Shown piece by piece: positions 24,281-35,569 of a DNA stretch of 64,000 nt (position 1 is its first letter; every line of letters starts with the position of its first letter). A program made the translations under genes and the position numbers. Source of the stretch: Limnoperna fortunei (taxonomy: Eukaryota; Mollusca; Bivalvia; Mytilida; Modiolidae); the NCBI GenBank assembly GCA_944474755.1, contig OX104117.1, forward strand, positions 58,665,522 to 58,729,521, written 5' to 3'. A model generated the notes under the pieces. It was not told the DNA's origin. It searched no databases and saw nothing but the letters and a program-made list of their open reading frames with translations.

Positions 24281-25091
24281 CCAGACAGTAACAATACAAA
24301 GGGATATCTAGATGGATGGGTGGACCTAAAAAGTTGTTTTATGGGTCTTTGCTTAACTAGCCTGAATTAGATCTTGCAAAACATGCCTCAGAAATATTTA
24401 ACGAATCGATGTTCTCACAAGAATAACTAACCTACAAACTCATTTTATCAAGTCATTTGAAGCTGGCAATATTTGGGTATAATTTAACATCGAACAACTG
24501 TCCAGAACACGGACTAAAGGGCATTCAGATCTAAACACGGCGCTGTTGTCCTATCAAACCTTTAAAAGTGCGTTTAGACGAAGCCCGTCTAATGAATTAA
24601 TTGCAGATAAGATCCACATACATCATTGCTAGATTAATAACGTAATTCTTTGGTGAATAAAATACTACAATTAACTAACTGGAATTGTCTGATTAAATAT
24701 ACTTCAAATCACCAGAAAAGAACAGAGAAAGTTTAAATTTGTTTACAGTTTTGACTCCAGATTACACTGCAATTTTGACAACATACCCTACAATCATGGT
24801 GTTATTATGTTTCATTTTAAAATTATTTTCGCAAACTTTGCTTTCGATATAATACTGTTATTTTCGGTAATATTTTGATATTAAGTCATTGTTATTTAAG
24901 CAGTTCATAATAAATTAAACACAATAAAATAAATAACTCTTGTTAGTGTATGTCAACAAGTATTAAAAGAGCGATGTGTTAAAGGTTATGCATGTTTTTC
25001 TAATGAGGTTTGACAGATGCAGGCTGCATATATGAAAACGGAAATTCTTATTTCATTAAAAGGTTTGGTTTTCAACCTTTGAACAATTAAA
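24281..25091 (+). promoter_or_regulatory. Upstream region of the homeobox gene
   Basis: AT-rich DNA with no repeat I can name. A TATA-like stretch, GCATATATGAAAAC, lies at about 25026-25039, roughly 55 bp before the ATG, and would suit a very short 5' UTR. This is a composition-based suggestion only; no initiator or other element is clear, and an upstream non-coding exon cannot be excluded. Confidence 0.25.
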
Positions 25092-27496
25092 ATGGATTAC
25101 CGCTATCAAAACGGGCAGTTGACTTGTCTCGGGAAATATCAATTAGGAATGCTAGATGAAAATAATCAGCTTGAATCGTCATTGATTATTAAAAAAGAAT
25201 TATCTCCAATACCCATCCAGGATCCTGTTAGACAAGAACCATTACCTCTACCAAGTATGCGTGAATTTCAGAGAGAAAAGTTTGGTGAGTAAATGTACAA
25301 GGACACACATTTTCGTATAAACATTTTACCGAATATTTATATTATAATTCCGCGTTTTAACCAAAAGTAACATTTATTATATATAGTAATTCTTATTCTT
25401 TTATTACATGTATAAATGTGACGTTGTCTTTATGTTATACTTATCAAAACAAGATCTTAGAATTAATATGTAAACATTAATTTTGTTGATAAAAATGGCA
25501 CCAATTTTTTAATTTTAAAATGCAATGAATCAATCTTTACACGCGGGTTTGCATTTTATCAGGTCGACATATGAAGCGGCATGATAAATCATTCGGTTTT
25601 TAGAAAATATTTACAAATAATAGTAATAATAATAATAAAATAACACACAAATTATCCATTTGTGTACTAAGCTGTTTTTGACTTACTATGATATTTGCAA
25701 TTTTAATTTATTTAAATTAGTATAATATTGCCTAAAAGAAAAACATTTCATCTTAAACTAGTATGTTGTTAAAACCGAATTAAGTGTAGAAAATTACAAA
25801 CATTTACGAAAACAATCATGATATGATTTTAAATTTTCAATATGTCTGTCGAATTGTAAATGCGATTTTTCAGCTCTTCATATTAATTATAAATTATTTT
25901 TCATTAGACACTATTCAGTATGTACCTTTTAAAATAATTTCTTAAAGATTAAAATCTACATTTTTTTACAGTGCCTCGATATCCAATTCATGGTTTTACG
26001 CAAGCACCGGAGTTGGGAAAAACAATAAAAAAAAGAATTCTGCGTTCGAGGATTAGATTTAAAGAAGAACAGGTCATAGAACTAGAGAGAGCGTTTCAGA
26101 AGACACATTACCTCAATGCTCAGCTTAGACAGGAACTTGCCATGAAAATAAACTTGAATGAAGAACGTGTGGGGGTAATACATTGTTATATAGTAATTTT
26201 AATTTCGCGTCAAAGGTTATTTACATCCCAAAAATTTACAATTTCTCTTTTTTATATATACTGAGTGTTACGGTCGGAAATTCAAGTTTAGAGTCGACAA
26301 CACGTTTACCGTACATGTTGAATATATAAATATAGGTTTCCCGTGTGCTATTATTTGTTACTTACCAAAATGCACTTGAGATAATAACAGTTGCTGTTTT
26401 ATATTTAAAGTCATTAAAAAATAGATTTACGCTTCACAAATTAAAGCGTATATATAATAAAATACTATCATTTTTATTTCAATTCACAAACAAAAACTGG
26501 TGCAATTTTCTGTGCCTGCAATTTAAAGTGGTACGGTCTGAACCGTACCGGCTGTTCTGCTTGCTACGCCTATGATATATATTTTTTCAGTGTTCTTTAT
26601 AGTATTCATGTAATGCCCTCTCGAAATTAATAAATAAGTAGCAATGGAAATTATATAACTATTAAAGCTTGATCATCATTTATTCCATTCAACCCAGCCA
26701 CCTAATTTTTTATTTGACTGTTCCAACACAATAGTTTATGCCATCTATTTTGTTCCTGTCTTTGCGATTAGTTGTGTCTTTTAGTGATAACGTAAACTGT
26801 GAGGTTGGTGAATGCTATTTCCTAGTATATAGATTACCCAACGGCTATTTAAATAATAGTGTCTCTGCAAAAGCAACACAGAATAAAATGCATTTTATAC
26901 GGAAATAGATTCATTATTAAAGTGTTTTATACAGCCATATGCACATATCATCAGTAGTGCTTGAAAGTATTAAACCACTGAAAGGCTAAATATGAATAAA
27001 CAAATTAAGGTACACAACATAATTAAGTACGTATGCAATAAAATCTAAGATTGCTACTCTGGAATGTGTCAAAGAGACACCCACCTTGTCCAAGTGCAAA
27101 AAAGTAAAAGACCATCTCATTGTCTTAAACGAGCATTATAAAACAAGATTTTTAGACTGCCAACCCTTTTAGATACCAGATATTACCGTGTGATAAATTT
27201 GTGATGTCTGTTTTAGATATGTAATACGGACTCATATAATCTGACCTTTTCTTGTATTTCTCTCGCCTTTGTATGAAACAGACAAATTTCTGAGACAGTA
27301 TTACATGTTTAAAACCTATATGACTAATGATGTCATGAGAAATTACGATAAACTTGAGTCAGAATATTTTATACATATTTTTTTTCCATGCTAAGTTCTT
27401 GTTTGATCTTTCCAGATGTGGTTTAAAAACAGAAGATCAAAACAAAAGAAACTTGAAAAAGGAACAATTCCACAGGCCAAAGTTCCCCGTGCATAA
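25092..27496 (+). CDS. PRD-like (K50) homeodomain transcription factor, three exons
   Basis: Predicted exons are 25092-25284 (phase-1 donor TTTG|GTGAGT), 25972-26174 (acceptor TTTTTTTACAG, donor GGG|GTAATA) and 27416-27496 (acceptor TGATCTTTCCAG, stop TAA), giving 158 aa. The homeodomain is residues 87-146: it has R5, F8, L16, F20, Y25, L26, W48, F49, N51 and R53 in register, with Lys at position 50 (FKNRR), the Bicoid/Otx/Goosecoid-type DNA-contact residue that favours TAATCC-like sites. The second intron falls between homeodomain codons 46 and 47, a position common in the PRD class. The segment AMKINLNEERV is closest to Otx-type helices among those I remember, but the arm and helix 1 are divergent, so no orthologue is assigned. 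Odd points: Gly46-Met47 where Gln-Val is usual, only 12 residues after the homeodomain, and no paired domain. Residues 33-36 (IKKE) fit a SUMO acceptor motif. It presumably acts in the nucleus as a sequence-specific regulator. The exon structure is predicted, not transcript-supported. Confidence 0.85.
26175..27415 (+). other. Intron 2 of the homeobox gene
   Basis: 1.24-kb AT-rich intron. It contains a perfect hairpin GGTACGGT-CTGA-ACCGTACC at 26529-26548. A 76-codon ORF (26345-26575) inside it has no recognisable domain. Intron 1 (25285-25971) is similarly AT-rich, with a (TAA)n-like run near 25620-25640 and nothing else notable. Confidence 0.7.
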
Positions 27497-27700
27497 TGAC
27501 TTGCGTACGTCGTCCGTCTCCTAGTTATGTAATTTCTAGCTTGATTAAACATGTGTTAAATGTTAAGATTTCCTGTGACTTGTATTACAAGTTTAACTTG
27601 ACTCATTGGTTCTTGGTGCTTCAGACTAATACTGGTATTGTACCATTGGTCCAGAGATCTTACAAATATAAGAAAATATAATAACATATTTTTTTAATGA

Positions 27701-27706
27701 AATAAA
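27701..27706 (+). terminator. Polyadenylation signal AATAAA of the homeobox gene
   Basis: Canonical AATAAA about 205 bp after the stop codon at 27494-27496, followed by A/T-rich sequence. It is the first such hexamer downstream and gives a plausible short 3' UTR. No transcript evidence is available. Confidence 0.5.
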
Positions 27707-28472
27707 AGCTAAAAAAATATAATTTCAAAGGTGGGGTTATTGAGGCTATTTCCAACGCAAGGTCATATAAATTATAGGGTGTCTTTAGTGCACTGGGCCA
27801 TCGTACATCTAGTCAAACTTTATAATATTTGGTGAGTCTCTTCACATTATGTGAATATTGTAGCCATGGTAAACTATAGATACCCAAATGCAATAGTGTG
27901 CACTGTCGTATTTATGCCAAATGTTCGGCTTTTACTGTGTTCATTTCAGTAAAGCTAATCTAATAAATTGAACATAATTTAAATATGCACCCTTTAATGT
28001 TTTTATTGACACAAGCTCGAATCACCAACTGTTCGTCATTATGCGGACTTTAAACAAGTACATTATGAGCAAAATACGCCGTTCCTCACCGGCACAGAGA
28101 ACATAACTGGTTCCCAGATATAACATCTGCCACACGTCAATACCATGTGCTGTGGGACTAAAGTTGTCGTCTGCTTCTGCTGTTTGTAAACAAGAACAGA
28201 TTTTAAAAAAACACACGAGATCTTATTTATTTCAATATAGTCTATTTATACACTTTTGATACGATTTTACATTAAAAGAAGTGCGTTTGTACTGGAGCGT
28301 TATCCGCCACGAGAGATATATCTCATGGCGTCAACCATGGTGCGAGAGATGCTATTGTGGTTGGTGTAGGATACACAGATTCTTATTCTATTGCGTGGAG
28401 ACGGCACGCAGTTTTCAAAATAGGTATAGTGAGATGTATTATAGCACATGATTTATGGTATCACGTGATTTT
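27707..28472. other. Intergenic DNA, nothing assigned
   Basis: AT-rich sequence with short ORFs only (for example 28022-28216 on the minus strand) and no recognisable domain or repeat. A small palindrome GAGAGATATATCTC lies at about 28311. Confidence 0.5.
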
Positions 28473-28481
28473 ATTTAGGAC

Positions 28482-28897
28482 TTGTCTCGATCATCCAGAC
28501 GCTTAATTGCATTTGTGCGTCTGGATTCATCTCTATTTTGAACTCGTTATTATTACGCCCAAAACTGGGCGTAATTTTTGATTGGATGATATTTTTATTG
28601 TCTGAAATATTACTTCCGTTCATATCAAGAAGTGTATAAACAACTGTACCAAAGTTTACATTTTAATATTTTTATAAATACCGGTATTACTTTATCAATT
28701 AATTAAACAAATATTATTGTTATGCACAATCAAGAGAGAATCTTACTGTGGCGTCATTTTATAAGTATAGATGGTTTTCCTATCTAAAAATGAGGCCCTA
28801 AAAATAGAATCATTGTTTTGTCTCCACCTATTGGTAGCGAAATTACAACAAGGTGATCACAGGCGCTATTATATATGCGTCTAGGTGATCGAGACTA
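28482..28897. mobile_element. Non-autonomous DNA transposon with 9-bp target duplication (MULE-like MITE)
   Basis: A 416-bp element flanked by a perfect 9-bp direct repeat ATTTAGGAC (28473-28481 and 28898-28906). Its ends are inverted repeats: TTGTCTCGATCATCCAGACG on the left against TAGTCTCGATCACCTAGACG from the right end, with three mismatches in 21 bp. Inside are two hairpins: CCAGACGC...GCGTCTGG near the left end and ATTACGCCCA-AAAC-TGGGCGTAAT near 28553-28576. It has no transposase. A 9-bp duplication suggests the Mutator superfamily, but other superfamilies can also give 8-10 bp. Confidence 0.8.
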
Positions 28898-29235
28898 ATT
28901 TAGGACAGGAGGACACGCGCATCTGTTATCCGGAAAGCTGGAACAAACCAAAAACACAATTAATACCGCTTCTTTTTCATTATAACATAAGTCAATTAAG
29001 AACAATTCCACCTTTGCTTTTGAAATGATATTTGGTGGTCTGAAAGTACCATACAACTTCCAAAATACATCCAAAATTTCGACTCGTGTAATGAGAAAAA
29101 TTAATGATTCAAGAAGAATCACCAGCTATAAAATTAAATATAAAACACCTCCCAATAATATTGAATATTGAAAAAAAAAATATTGAAACAGATATTTTGG
29201 TGTTTGTGACACAAGAAAAAAATAGATTACTAGTA

Positions 29236-29422
29236 TTGAAATCGGTGCTTGAAACAAAAAACAATTCTCTTGTTATCTATGTCAACATGTAAAATAAATT
29301 AAATGGATCGGAAATAAAATTGTGTCAGCTTTTACCTTGGAATAATGTAGCGACATGGTGAGTGCCATGTTTACATAGATAACCAGAGAATTGTTTTTTG
29401 TTTCAATCACCGATTTCAATAT
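29236..29422. mobile_element. Foldback element, 55-bp arms
   Basis: The left arm, ATTGAAATCGGTGCTTGAAA onward (29236-29290), is the reverse complement, with a few mismatches, of the right arm ending TTTCAATCACCGATTTCAAT (29368-29422). Shared blocks include ACAAAAAACAATTCTC and GTTATCTATGT. The loop is about 77 bp. No clear target duplication was found and no protein is encoded. Confidence 0.75.
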
Positions 29423-29885
29423 TTAATTTTGACTACTTGAATTTTATTTACAAAAACTTCTACATGCCGTTTTCTCCCAACCTTAACAACTTTTATAGAT
29501 GGCGCTGTGTCGATTTTTCCAAATCTGCACAACGACAAAGCAACCCGTTTCCATTCTTAAAATAGAACATTTTGCACACTGTCGGCATTTGAAACATAAT
29601 CAGTTATGTTAAGAAATGACCCTACCTTTTATGTTTATTTTCATTTAATTAGACACGCAAAGAATTAGAATGCAAAACCTTCTGAAACGACGAATATACG
29701 ATCGCACACACATTTTCGCACAATCGTAATCAATGTTATTAGTTACCAATAAGAAAGGGGATGCAAAGTAGAGCTGTTCCAGAGTACTATCGTATCATGT
29801 AATTAATAGGTCAGACCTGAACCATTTTCACAAGCATTTAAAGTCTATATTAAAGCTATAGCATGGGGAAAGTTGCCCTACAAAA

Positions 29886-30525
29886 CGAGAGGCTCTCAAG
29901 AGCCTGTATCGCACACCTGATTTTCCAGGCAATGAAGATGTCATTTCCCTGATTTTAAACTAAGTCCTGTTATTTTCAATTTTCTACTGGCATAAATAAT
30001 ATTATCTTTGATCGTTAAATGAATCTTCCTGTCTGGTTTCAATTGGTTGAATAGTTTTAGATAGGAGAAGAGGCCTTTTTAAACTGTATAGAGGAGCATA
30101 CAAACAAGATTGCTAGTAAGTTTTGTTTCCATTGGTTAACCAGTTTAGAGAAGAGGACTTTTTAAACTTTTTACCACTATGGTGGAGGCCATTTTGAATT
30201 TCCAATTGGCATAAAAACATGAATTTAATGAGCTGAACCTGTAAGCAAGCAACAGCTTTTCTCTGCAATAGTTTTCATACAATAAGCAGAAAACATGATT
30301 TTTGAATTTAAATAAAGGGGCAAATCCCCTAAAAGGGGTTATCATATGACAACGGTCCAAAGAGCTTCTTGAGCTGAAAAATTAAACAAGCAACAGCTTT
30401 TTTCTTCCAAGAGCCTGTATCGCTCACCTGAACCTGACAAATTTCCTTTTAATCTAGCTTTTCTTTCCTATTAGGAATTGTCTATAGCTGGATGATAAGT
30501 TTTCGCTTTCGCAACATATATATAT
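29886..30525 (+). mobile_element. Pearl/Helentron-like fragments (two left ends)
   Basis: A left end GAGAGGCTCTCAAGAGCCTG, TATCGCACACCTGATTTT at 29886 is followed by core-type sequence (CCATTTTGAATTTCCAATTG, TTTTGTTTCCATTGGTTAAC). A second left end, GAGCCTGTATCGCTCACCTG, lies at about 30411. Neither is followed by a matching right-end hairpin nearby. These are truncated members of the family seen complete at 38525-40116 and 59932-61356. Confidence 0.75.
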
Positions 30526-32529
30526 GTCATAATAAACCATAGGAAGGCTATATCTTTAAATAATATCAATACTGAATTCCAAAGTTATAAAAATTTTACC
30601 TTTTTAAGAAGAAAAATGGGCACATTACTTATCTTTTAGAACAAATTTTTACATTTACTTTCTAATTTTTGTATTAATTTCACAATCAAACATTCTTAAA
30701 CAGTACTCAATATATAAATCAAATAATTATGGTTCAGAAATGGGTGTACATTTGTATTTACTAAAATTCAACTGATTATTAACAGGTTAATAGCAATATT
30801 TCCAAAGAAGTTTCTTAAAAAAGAGATCTATACAGCCAGGAGTTTTGAAGTACCCTTTATGACATCATGCAAACTGTGACATCATAATGCTATGATGTTG
30901 TAACCATATATTGTAAACAAGTAAACATCGATACAAGAATTTGAAATAAATGGTGAAAGCAAAAAAAAACATGTTTTTAAAATTAGTAACCAAGTGCATT
31001 TATTGTGTACAAGGTCCATGGTTACCAAATGAAACCACTCCACCTACTGATATGTCACTTTTATATATATATGCGCATATCCTGGCTTTTTCCATCTACA
31101 TGTGCACTCTCCCCCCCCCCCCCCCCCCCCACAAACAATGTTTAAGCTATCTTTGTAATCTCATGAAGACATTTCTGTAATTGTATTTCTAAAATAGGAA
31201 TCGGATTATTATCTTCTAATTTTGTTCTTTAAATATGGATTAATTTCATATATTTACAATAAAAGCTTCATTTTATAGTTTGTTTACATTCTTCAGTGCA
31301 TACAATTATCTCCCTTGGTTGACAAGGTTTTAACTTTATTAGTGTCTATTTTGTTAATTGCTAAATGAATGTTGATTACAAGTGTTTCCCCTTGGTAAAA
31401 TTAAGCATTTGAGGAAAAATGCTGGATTTAAATACATCTTGTAGAAATGGTCATGCAATCATAATTTGTTTGGGGGGAAAAGTGCGTGCTAGATTATGAC
31501 CCGACTCTATCTGTTGCTGCTGGATCAGTTTTTCAGACAAAAATTAATGATATAAATAAATAAAATACAAACCATATTTTACTGGCTTTGCATGTTTTTG
31601 AGTAAACAGTATCTTGGAATTGGTTGAAAGTATATTTGTGAGCAATATCATATAGAACCTTTTCTCATGCGCTATGTTTTGCTGTTCTAAAGGGTTGAAG
31701 TACACATAGGTATTTTTTTTTTTGGTTTTGTTCAAAGTTATATTTATTTGGTTGCAATAGTGTTTAATAACTAAATTAGTTTTCACTTCTGTTTTCCATT
31801 GAGTAATTTAGCAATTTTTTCTTAAATTCTTTGTTGTTTCTGTCTACAAGGAAATCTGACAATTTTATGCCATTCAAGGCCATGTAACTTACTGTTTAAA
31901 ACCATAAATTATAATGTTTTTGAGTAAAATTTAGACAGAAAGATGTATTTTTTAATTGTTTACTGTTATCTGACAGAATAAAGTGAAAGTTACAGCATTA
32001 TAGCTGCAGTGGCTGAACTAATAACATCATTGACATACAAACTTTTAGACAACAAAGTAAAAAATCAACACTTCAACTTGACAACGGCCTCTTAATTATT
32101 TTTGTATAGGGGAAACTATTGACATTTTTTGCTCTCACTTAGGCACCAAGTTTCGTTGAGTAATGAGATACCCCTAAAAACGACCGGAATAATTTCACGT
32201 ATATCACATTAAATTTTCGGGGTGCCATGTCAGATAAAATTTTTTGCAAATTTAGAAAATCCGAAGGGTACTCATGGAAACTCCCTTACACCCATAAAAT
32301 AGTCCAGAAATAGGCTTTGAACAATCAGATAAAAAAATACCCAATACATTTAATAAATTATCTGAATAAATTTATTTATAAATTCTATATGAAACTGCTT
32401 TTTACAGCTCCAATATTAAAATTCCATTGAATAATAAATCCACTGTCTATGCTACAGTTTGGCGCAGTCAAATATCAAAATAAGAACTATTTTCCTCTCC
32501 CTCAGTCAAAGTTCATTCACAGAGCCGTT
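30526..32529. other. AT-rich intergenic DNA with low-complexity runs
   Basis: No coding or named mobile sequence is recognised. Features are an (AT)n-like run near 30518-30526, a long C tract at about 31110-31131, and AT-rich short ORFs without domains (30950-31180; 31544-31786). An ATTATCTCCCTT word occurs at 31305-31316. Confidence 0.5.
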
Positions 32530-33251
32530 GTCAACTGTAAGCCAAATACTATCTTGACCCGCCACTCCCTCCCCCCCCCCCCAGTTCTATTTTAAGCCAA
32601 TAGCCATGTTGGTGGTCAGCTGTCATTATTTGCATAATTTTGATAGAAGACATCATAAAGATGATGTGTGCAAATTTTCAAAGCAGTCCTTTCATTGGTT
32701 TAAGAGGAGAAGATTCTTTTTAAATCAATCTAAATTTATTAAAAAAAGTTCAAGGGGAATAACTCCTAAACTATTCATAAGACAATGTTGACCCTGCAGT
32801 CATTTTTGTAGCTCTCATAGAGTGGAACAATTTAGCAAGTCTGACTTTTTCTCTACTTCTAATACTTTTCAAGATTTTGAGGACTGAATGGCTAAAATAA
32901 TAAATTTTGACAGATAAAGGGCAATAACTGCTATAACGGGTCATCGTACAAAGAAGGTAAGTCTCTTCGATTTCCCTATATCTGTTATATTTTTTTAACT
33001 GTAAGGCAAAAACTGTATTTTTACCCCCCAGTTCTATTTTTAGCTGGGGCGGCCATGTTGGTTAGTCTGCGGCCATGATTTGTGCAAACTTGGTAGAGGA
33101 CCTTTTACTGATAATATGTGCAAAGTTTAAAGAAATCCCTACAGTGGGTTTGGAGGAAATGATTTTGAAAGAAAAGTTAACGACGACGACGACGGACGAC
33201 GAAGGACGCCACGTGATGGATATAGCTCACCTTCGTGTCAGGGGAGCTAAA
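32530..33251 (+). mobile_element. Pearl/Helentron-like element, right-hand part (subfamily B)
   Basis: Core text such as TTCTATTTTAAGCCAATAGC, CATGTTGGTGGTCAGCTGTC and AAGGGGAATAACTCCTAAAC matches 60180-61300. It ends with an ACG-rich stretch (CGACGACGACGACGGACGAC near 33181) and the terminal hairpin sequence ATAGCTCACCTTCGTGTCAG, GGGAGCTAA. The left end is missing or is the fragment at 30411, separated by unrelated DNA. Confidence 0.78.
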
Positions 33252-33793
33252 AACGTGATATTTTACCTTAAAAGGGCCAAAAGCCCTAAAAGGGGTCATC
33301 TGACAATTACGATCCAATGGAGAATTTTGTAGTTTCTTGATCTGAACATTTCAGCAAGATACAGATTTAATCTATCTGCAATAGTTTTCATTATAAAAGG
33401 CAAACACACTACAAAACGTGATTTTTGACTTTCAAGGGGCATAACCCCTAAAAGGGGTCATCTGACAACTTTGGCCTAATGGAGACTTTTGTAGAACTTT
33501 TTATTCTGAAGAGCCTAAGATCCATCAGATTTTCCTATCTTATAGTTTTTGAGTTATAAGTCATTTAAAGTGATTTTACCGTATGTTCTATTTTTAGTAA
33601 TAGTTGCTATGTTTTTTATTTGATCCATTCAAACAGTGGATCATTTGTTGCAAACATGCAATATATCATTCTTGCAAAGTTTAAGCCAAATTAGTTCAGT
33701 AGTTTCAGATGAGATTTTTTAAATTGTTTATGGACGACGGATTTTGACGGATGACGACATAAGCTCATATGTCCTTTGGCCAGGTGAGCTAAA
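33252..33793 (+). mobile_element. Second pearl/Helentron-like right end
   Basis: Two core-like blocks, AGGGGTCATCTGACAATTAC and AGGGGTCATCTGACAACTTT about 157 bp apart, lead to ACGACGG, ACGGATGACGAC and the terminus AAGCTCATATGTCCTTTGGC, CAGGTGAGCTAA. It directly abuts the preceding right end, so two truncated elements lie head to tail. Confidence 0.72.
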
Positions 33794-33989
33794 AACGGAA
33801 TTGACTTTGAATTACCGATGAGTTCTAACGAATTTCAGTCCATAATAAAAAAAATTATACAAAATGAAATGGCAAAATATTTGGAATGAACACACAGGTT
33901 CGTGGTATGATAATTGGAACCCAACGGTAGGACAAAAACCTTATTTCTTTCAAGGCAGCCGCTAGGAGCTGATTAGGAACTACACTATA

Positions 33990-34167
33990 GGGAGGGCAAA
34001 TAGGTCAATATGTAAGAAATATATCTCCACTTTGCCAAACCTGCAATGTTCCGGAGGATATAACTCATATGCTGATAAAGTGTGATCAACACCAAACAGC
34101 TAGGCAAAAATTTAAAACAGAACTGGCGAAAATTAACATAGATCAATTAGATATACAACAATTATAA
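33990..34167 (+). pseudogene. LINE C-terminal zinc-knuckle remnant
   Basis: From 34033 the translation is CQTCNVPEDITHMLIKC, a C-x2-C-x7-H-x4-C knuckle, then DQHQTARQKFKTELAKI and on to a TAA at 34165-34167. This knuckle with 'ED..H.L..C' is typical of the C-terminus of several animal LINE ORF2 proteins, after the RNase H or polymerase domain. Upstream sequence back to about 33990 keeps fragments of the same protein, but a TAG interrupts it. It has no ATG and no neighbouring intact domain. Confidence 0.65.
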
Positions 34168-34425
34168 GCACCCCTATAAACATCAGAGAATCTGTATATA
34201 AACATTTGGTTAATTTCATAACAGAAATAGATTACCACAAACTAATCTAGATACTCAATTCTACACCGCGAGGGTCTCGAAAAATCAAATAAGCCTTAAA
34301 CTATGATGTACATATTAGCAACATCTGCAAGAAGGCATCACAGCATTTAAATATTTAAAGCATTTGGGATACTGTTTGGATAGACTCAGTAAACTAACTA
34401 TATTTCATACTTTTCTCCTCAGTAA

Positions 34426-34640
34426 TTTTACTTTTGCCCTTCGGCTTGGCACTTCTGCACAGAGAACAAAATTTTAAAAATTGAAAAAGTGCATGAACGA
34501 GCACTCGGTTTTGTTTATGATGACTACTCCAGCACATACAAAATGTTATTAGAGAAAGCCCTGATGGATTCTTTAAAGATACTTCACTTTGGCTCCACCA
34601 TATATTATATAAAACAGATTTCCGCTGTGACGGTCGCGTC
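34426..34640 (+). pseudogene. LINE reverse-transcriptase thumb-region remnant
   Basis: Translation from 34426 runs FYFCPSAWHFCTENKILKI, EKVHERALGFVYDDYSSTYK, MLLEKA. This is the conserved LINE segment of the type 'NYCPLxWHFC... KIEKIQERALRFVYNDYxSSYEELL'. The frame is open for about 70 codons, then loses similarity and meets stops. No catalytic YADD box is present, so the copy is truncated at both ends. It lies 260 bp after the knuckle remnant; the two cannot be one collinear copy because the knuckle should follow, not precede, this segment. Confidence 0.75.
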
Positions 34641-34669
34641 TTACCTAAAAATACTACTTTGACTTCAAA

Positions 34670-35105
34670 AAAAAGGTAAGCCAAGAGTTTCGTCTCGGGC
34701 ACCTACTTAGGAAAATGCGTATAATTAAAGTACCCCACTCCACTAAATCTACTCATCCAACCTATTCTTCTGTCAGGTAAGCCAAGAGCTTCGTCTCGGG
34801 CACCTACTTAGGAAAATGCTTTTAATTAAAGTACCCCACTCCAGTAAATCTACTCATACAGCCTATTTCTCCGTAAGGTAAGTCAAGAGCTTAGGCACCT
34901 ACTTAGGAAAACACATAAAATTCAAGTACCCCTCGCTGCTAAAAACCTATTCGTGAGTAAAGTAAGCCAAGAGCTTCGTTTTGGCACCTTCTAAGGAACA
35001 TGTGTATTACTCTAACATCCCTGTAATAAACTGACATGAACTAATCTATTCCTCAGTAAGGTAAACCAAGAGCCTCGTCTCGGGTGCCTACAGAGGAATG
35101 CACGT
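34670..35105 (+). repeat. ~96-bp minisatellite, about five units
   Basis: GGTAAGCCAAGAGCTTCGTC (with small variants), then TCGGGCACCTACTTAGGAAA and ATTAAAGTACCCC, recurs at about 34676, 34771, 34878, 34963 and 35059. Units 1 and 2 are very similar; later units are diverged and have indels. The first copy starts within or just after the LINE remnant, so the tandem may derive from LINE 3' sequence. Confidence 0.8.
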
Positions 35106-35560
35106 AATTTTTTAAATGGTACATCATGGTTCAAAGTTAGCTCATATATGTATATAACAAAAAAATTCGAAACAAAACAAAATAAAAACAAATAAAATAT
35201 ATATAAACAAAAAATAAAATAAAAAATAAATAAATAAAATAAAATAAATACACATGTAAAGAATAATGAAAAAAATTATCAATCAAAAATAAGGCTCCGT
35301 ACATGGTACAATAAATACATGTAAGGATACTACCACCTTCACCTTTTACCTTAAAAGTGAATTTTATTATATAATAATTAGAAAAAAAAAATTCTTAAAA
35401 ATCAAAACTCAAATAATTCAATAATCCTTAAATAACCACGCTATTAAACTCTCTCATCCGACAAACGGCATTAAGTTGTTGGTGTAGGACATAAAAAACT
35501 CGCCAATGGCATCGAACCTTCCAAAAACCTGCCGTTCTGTGTTCCTGTCATCACTTCTGT
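35106..35560. other. A-rich low-complexity DNA
   Basis: Includes an (AAATAAAA)n-like tract at about 35160-35260 and ordinary AT-rich sequence. No gene seen. Confidence 0.6.
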
Positions 35561-35569
35561 GTTGATTCT

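Noticed and set aside
31108..31131. Poly-C tract as a functional element
   Set aside because: Isolated homopolymer of a kind seen elsewhere in the window (19238, 32571); likely slippage and possibly of uncertain length in the assembly.
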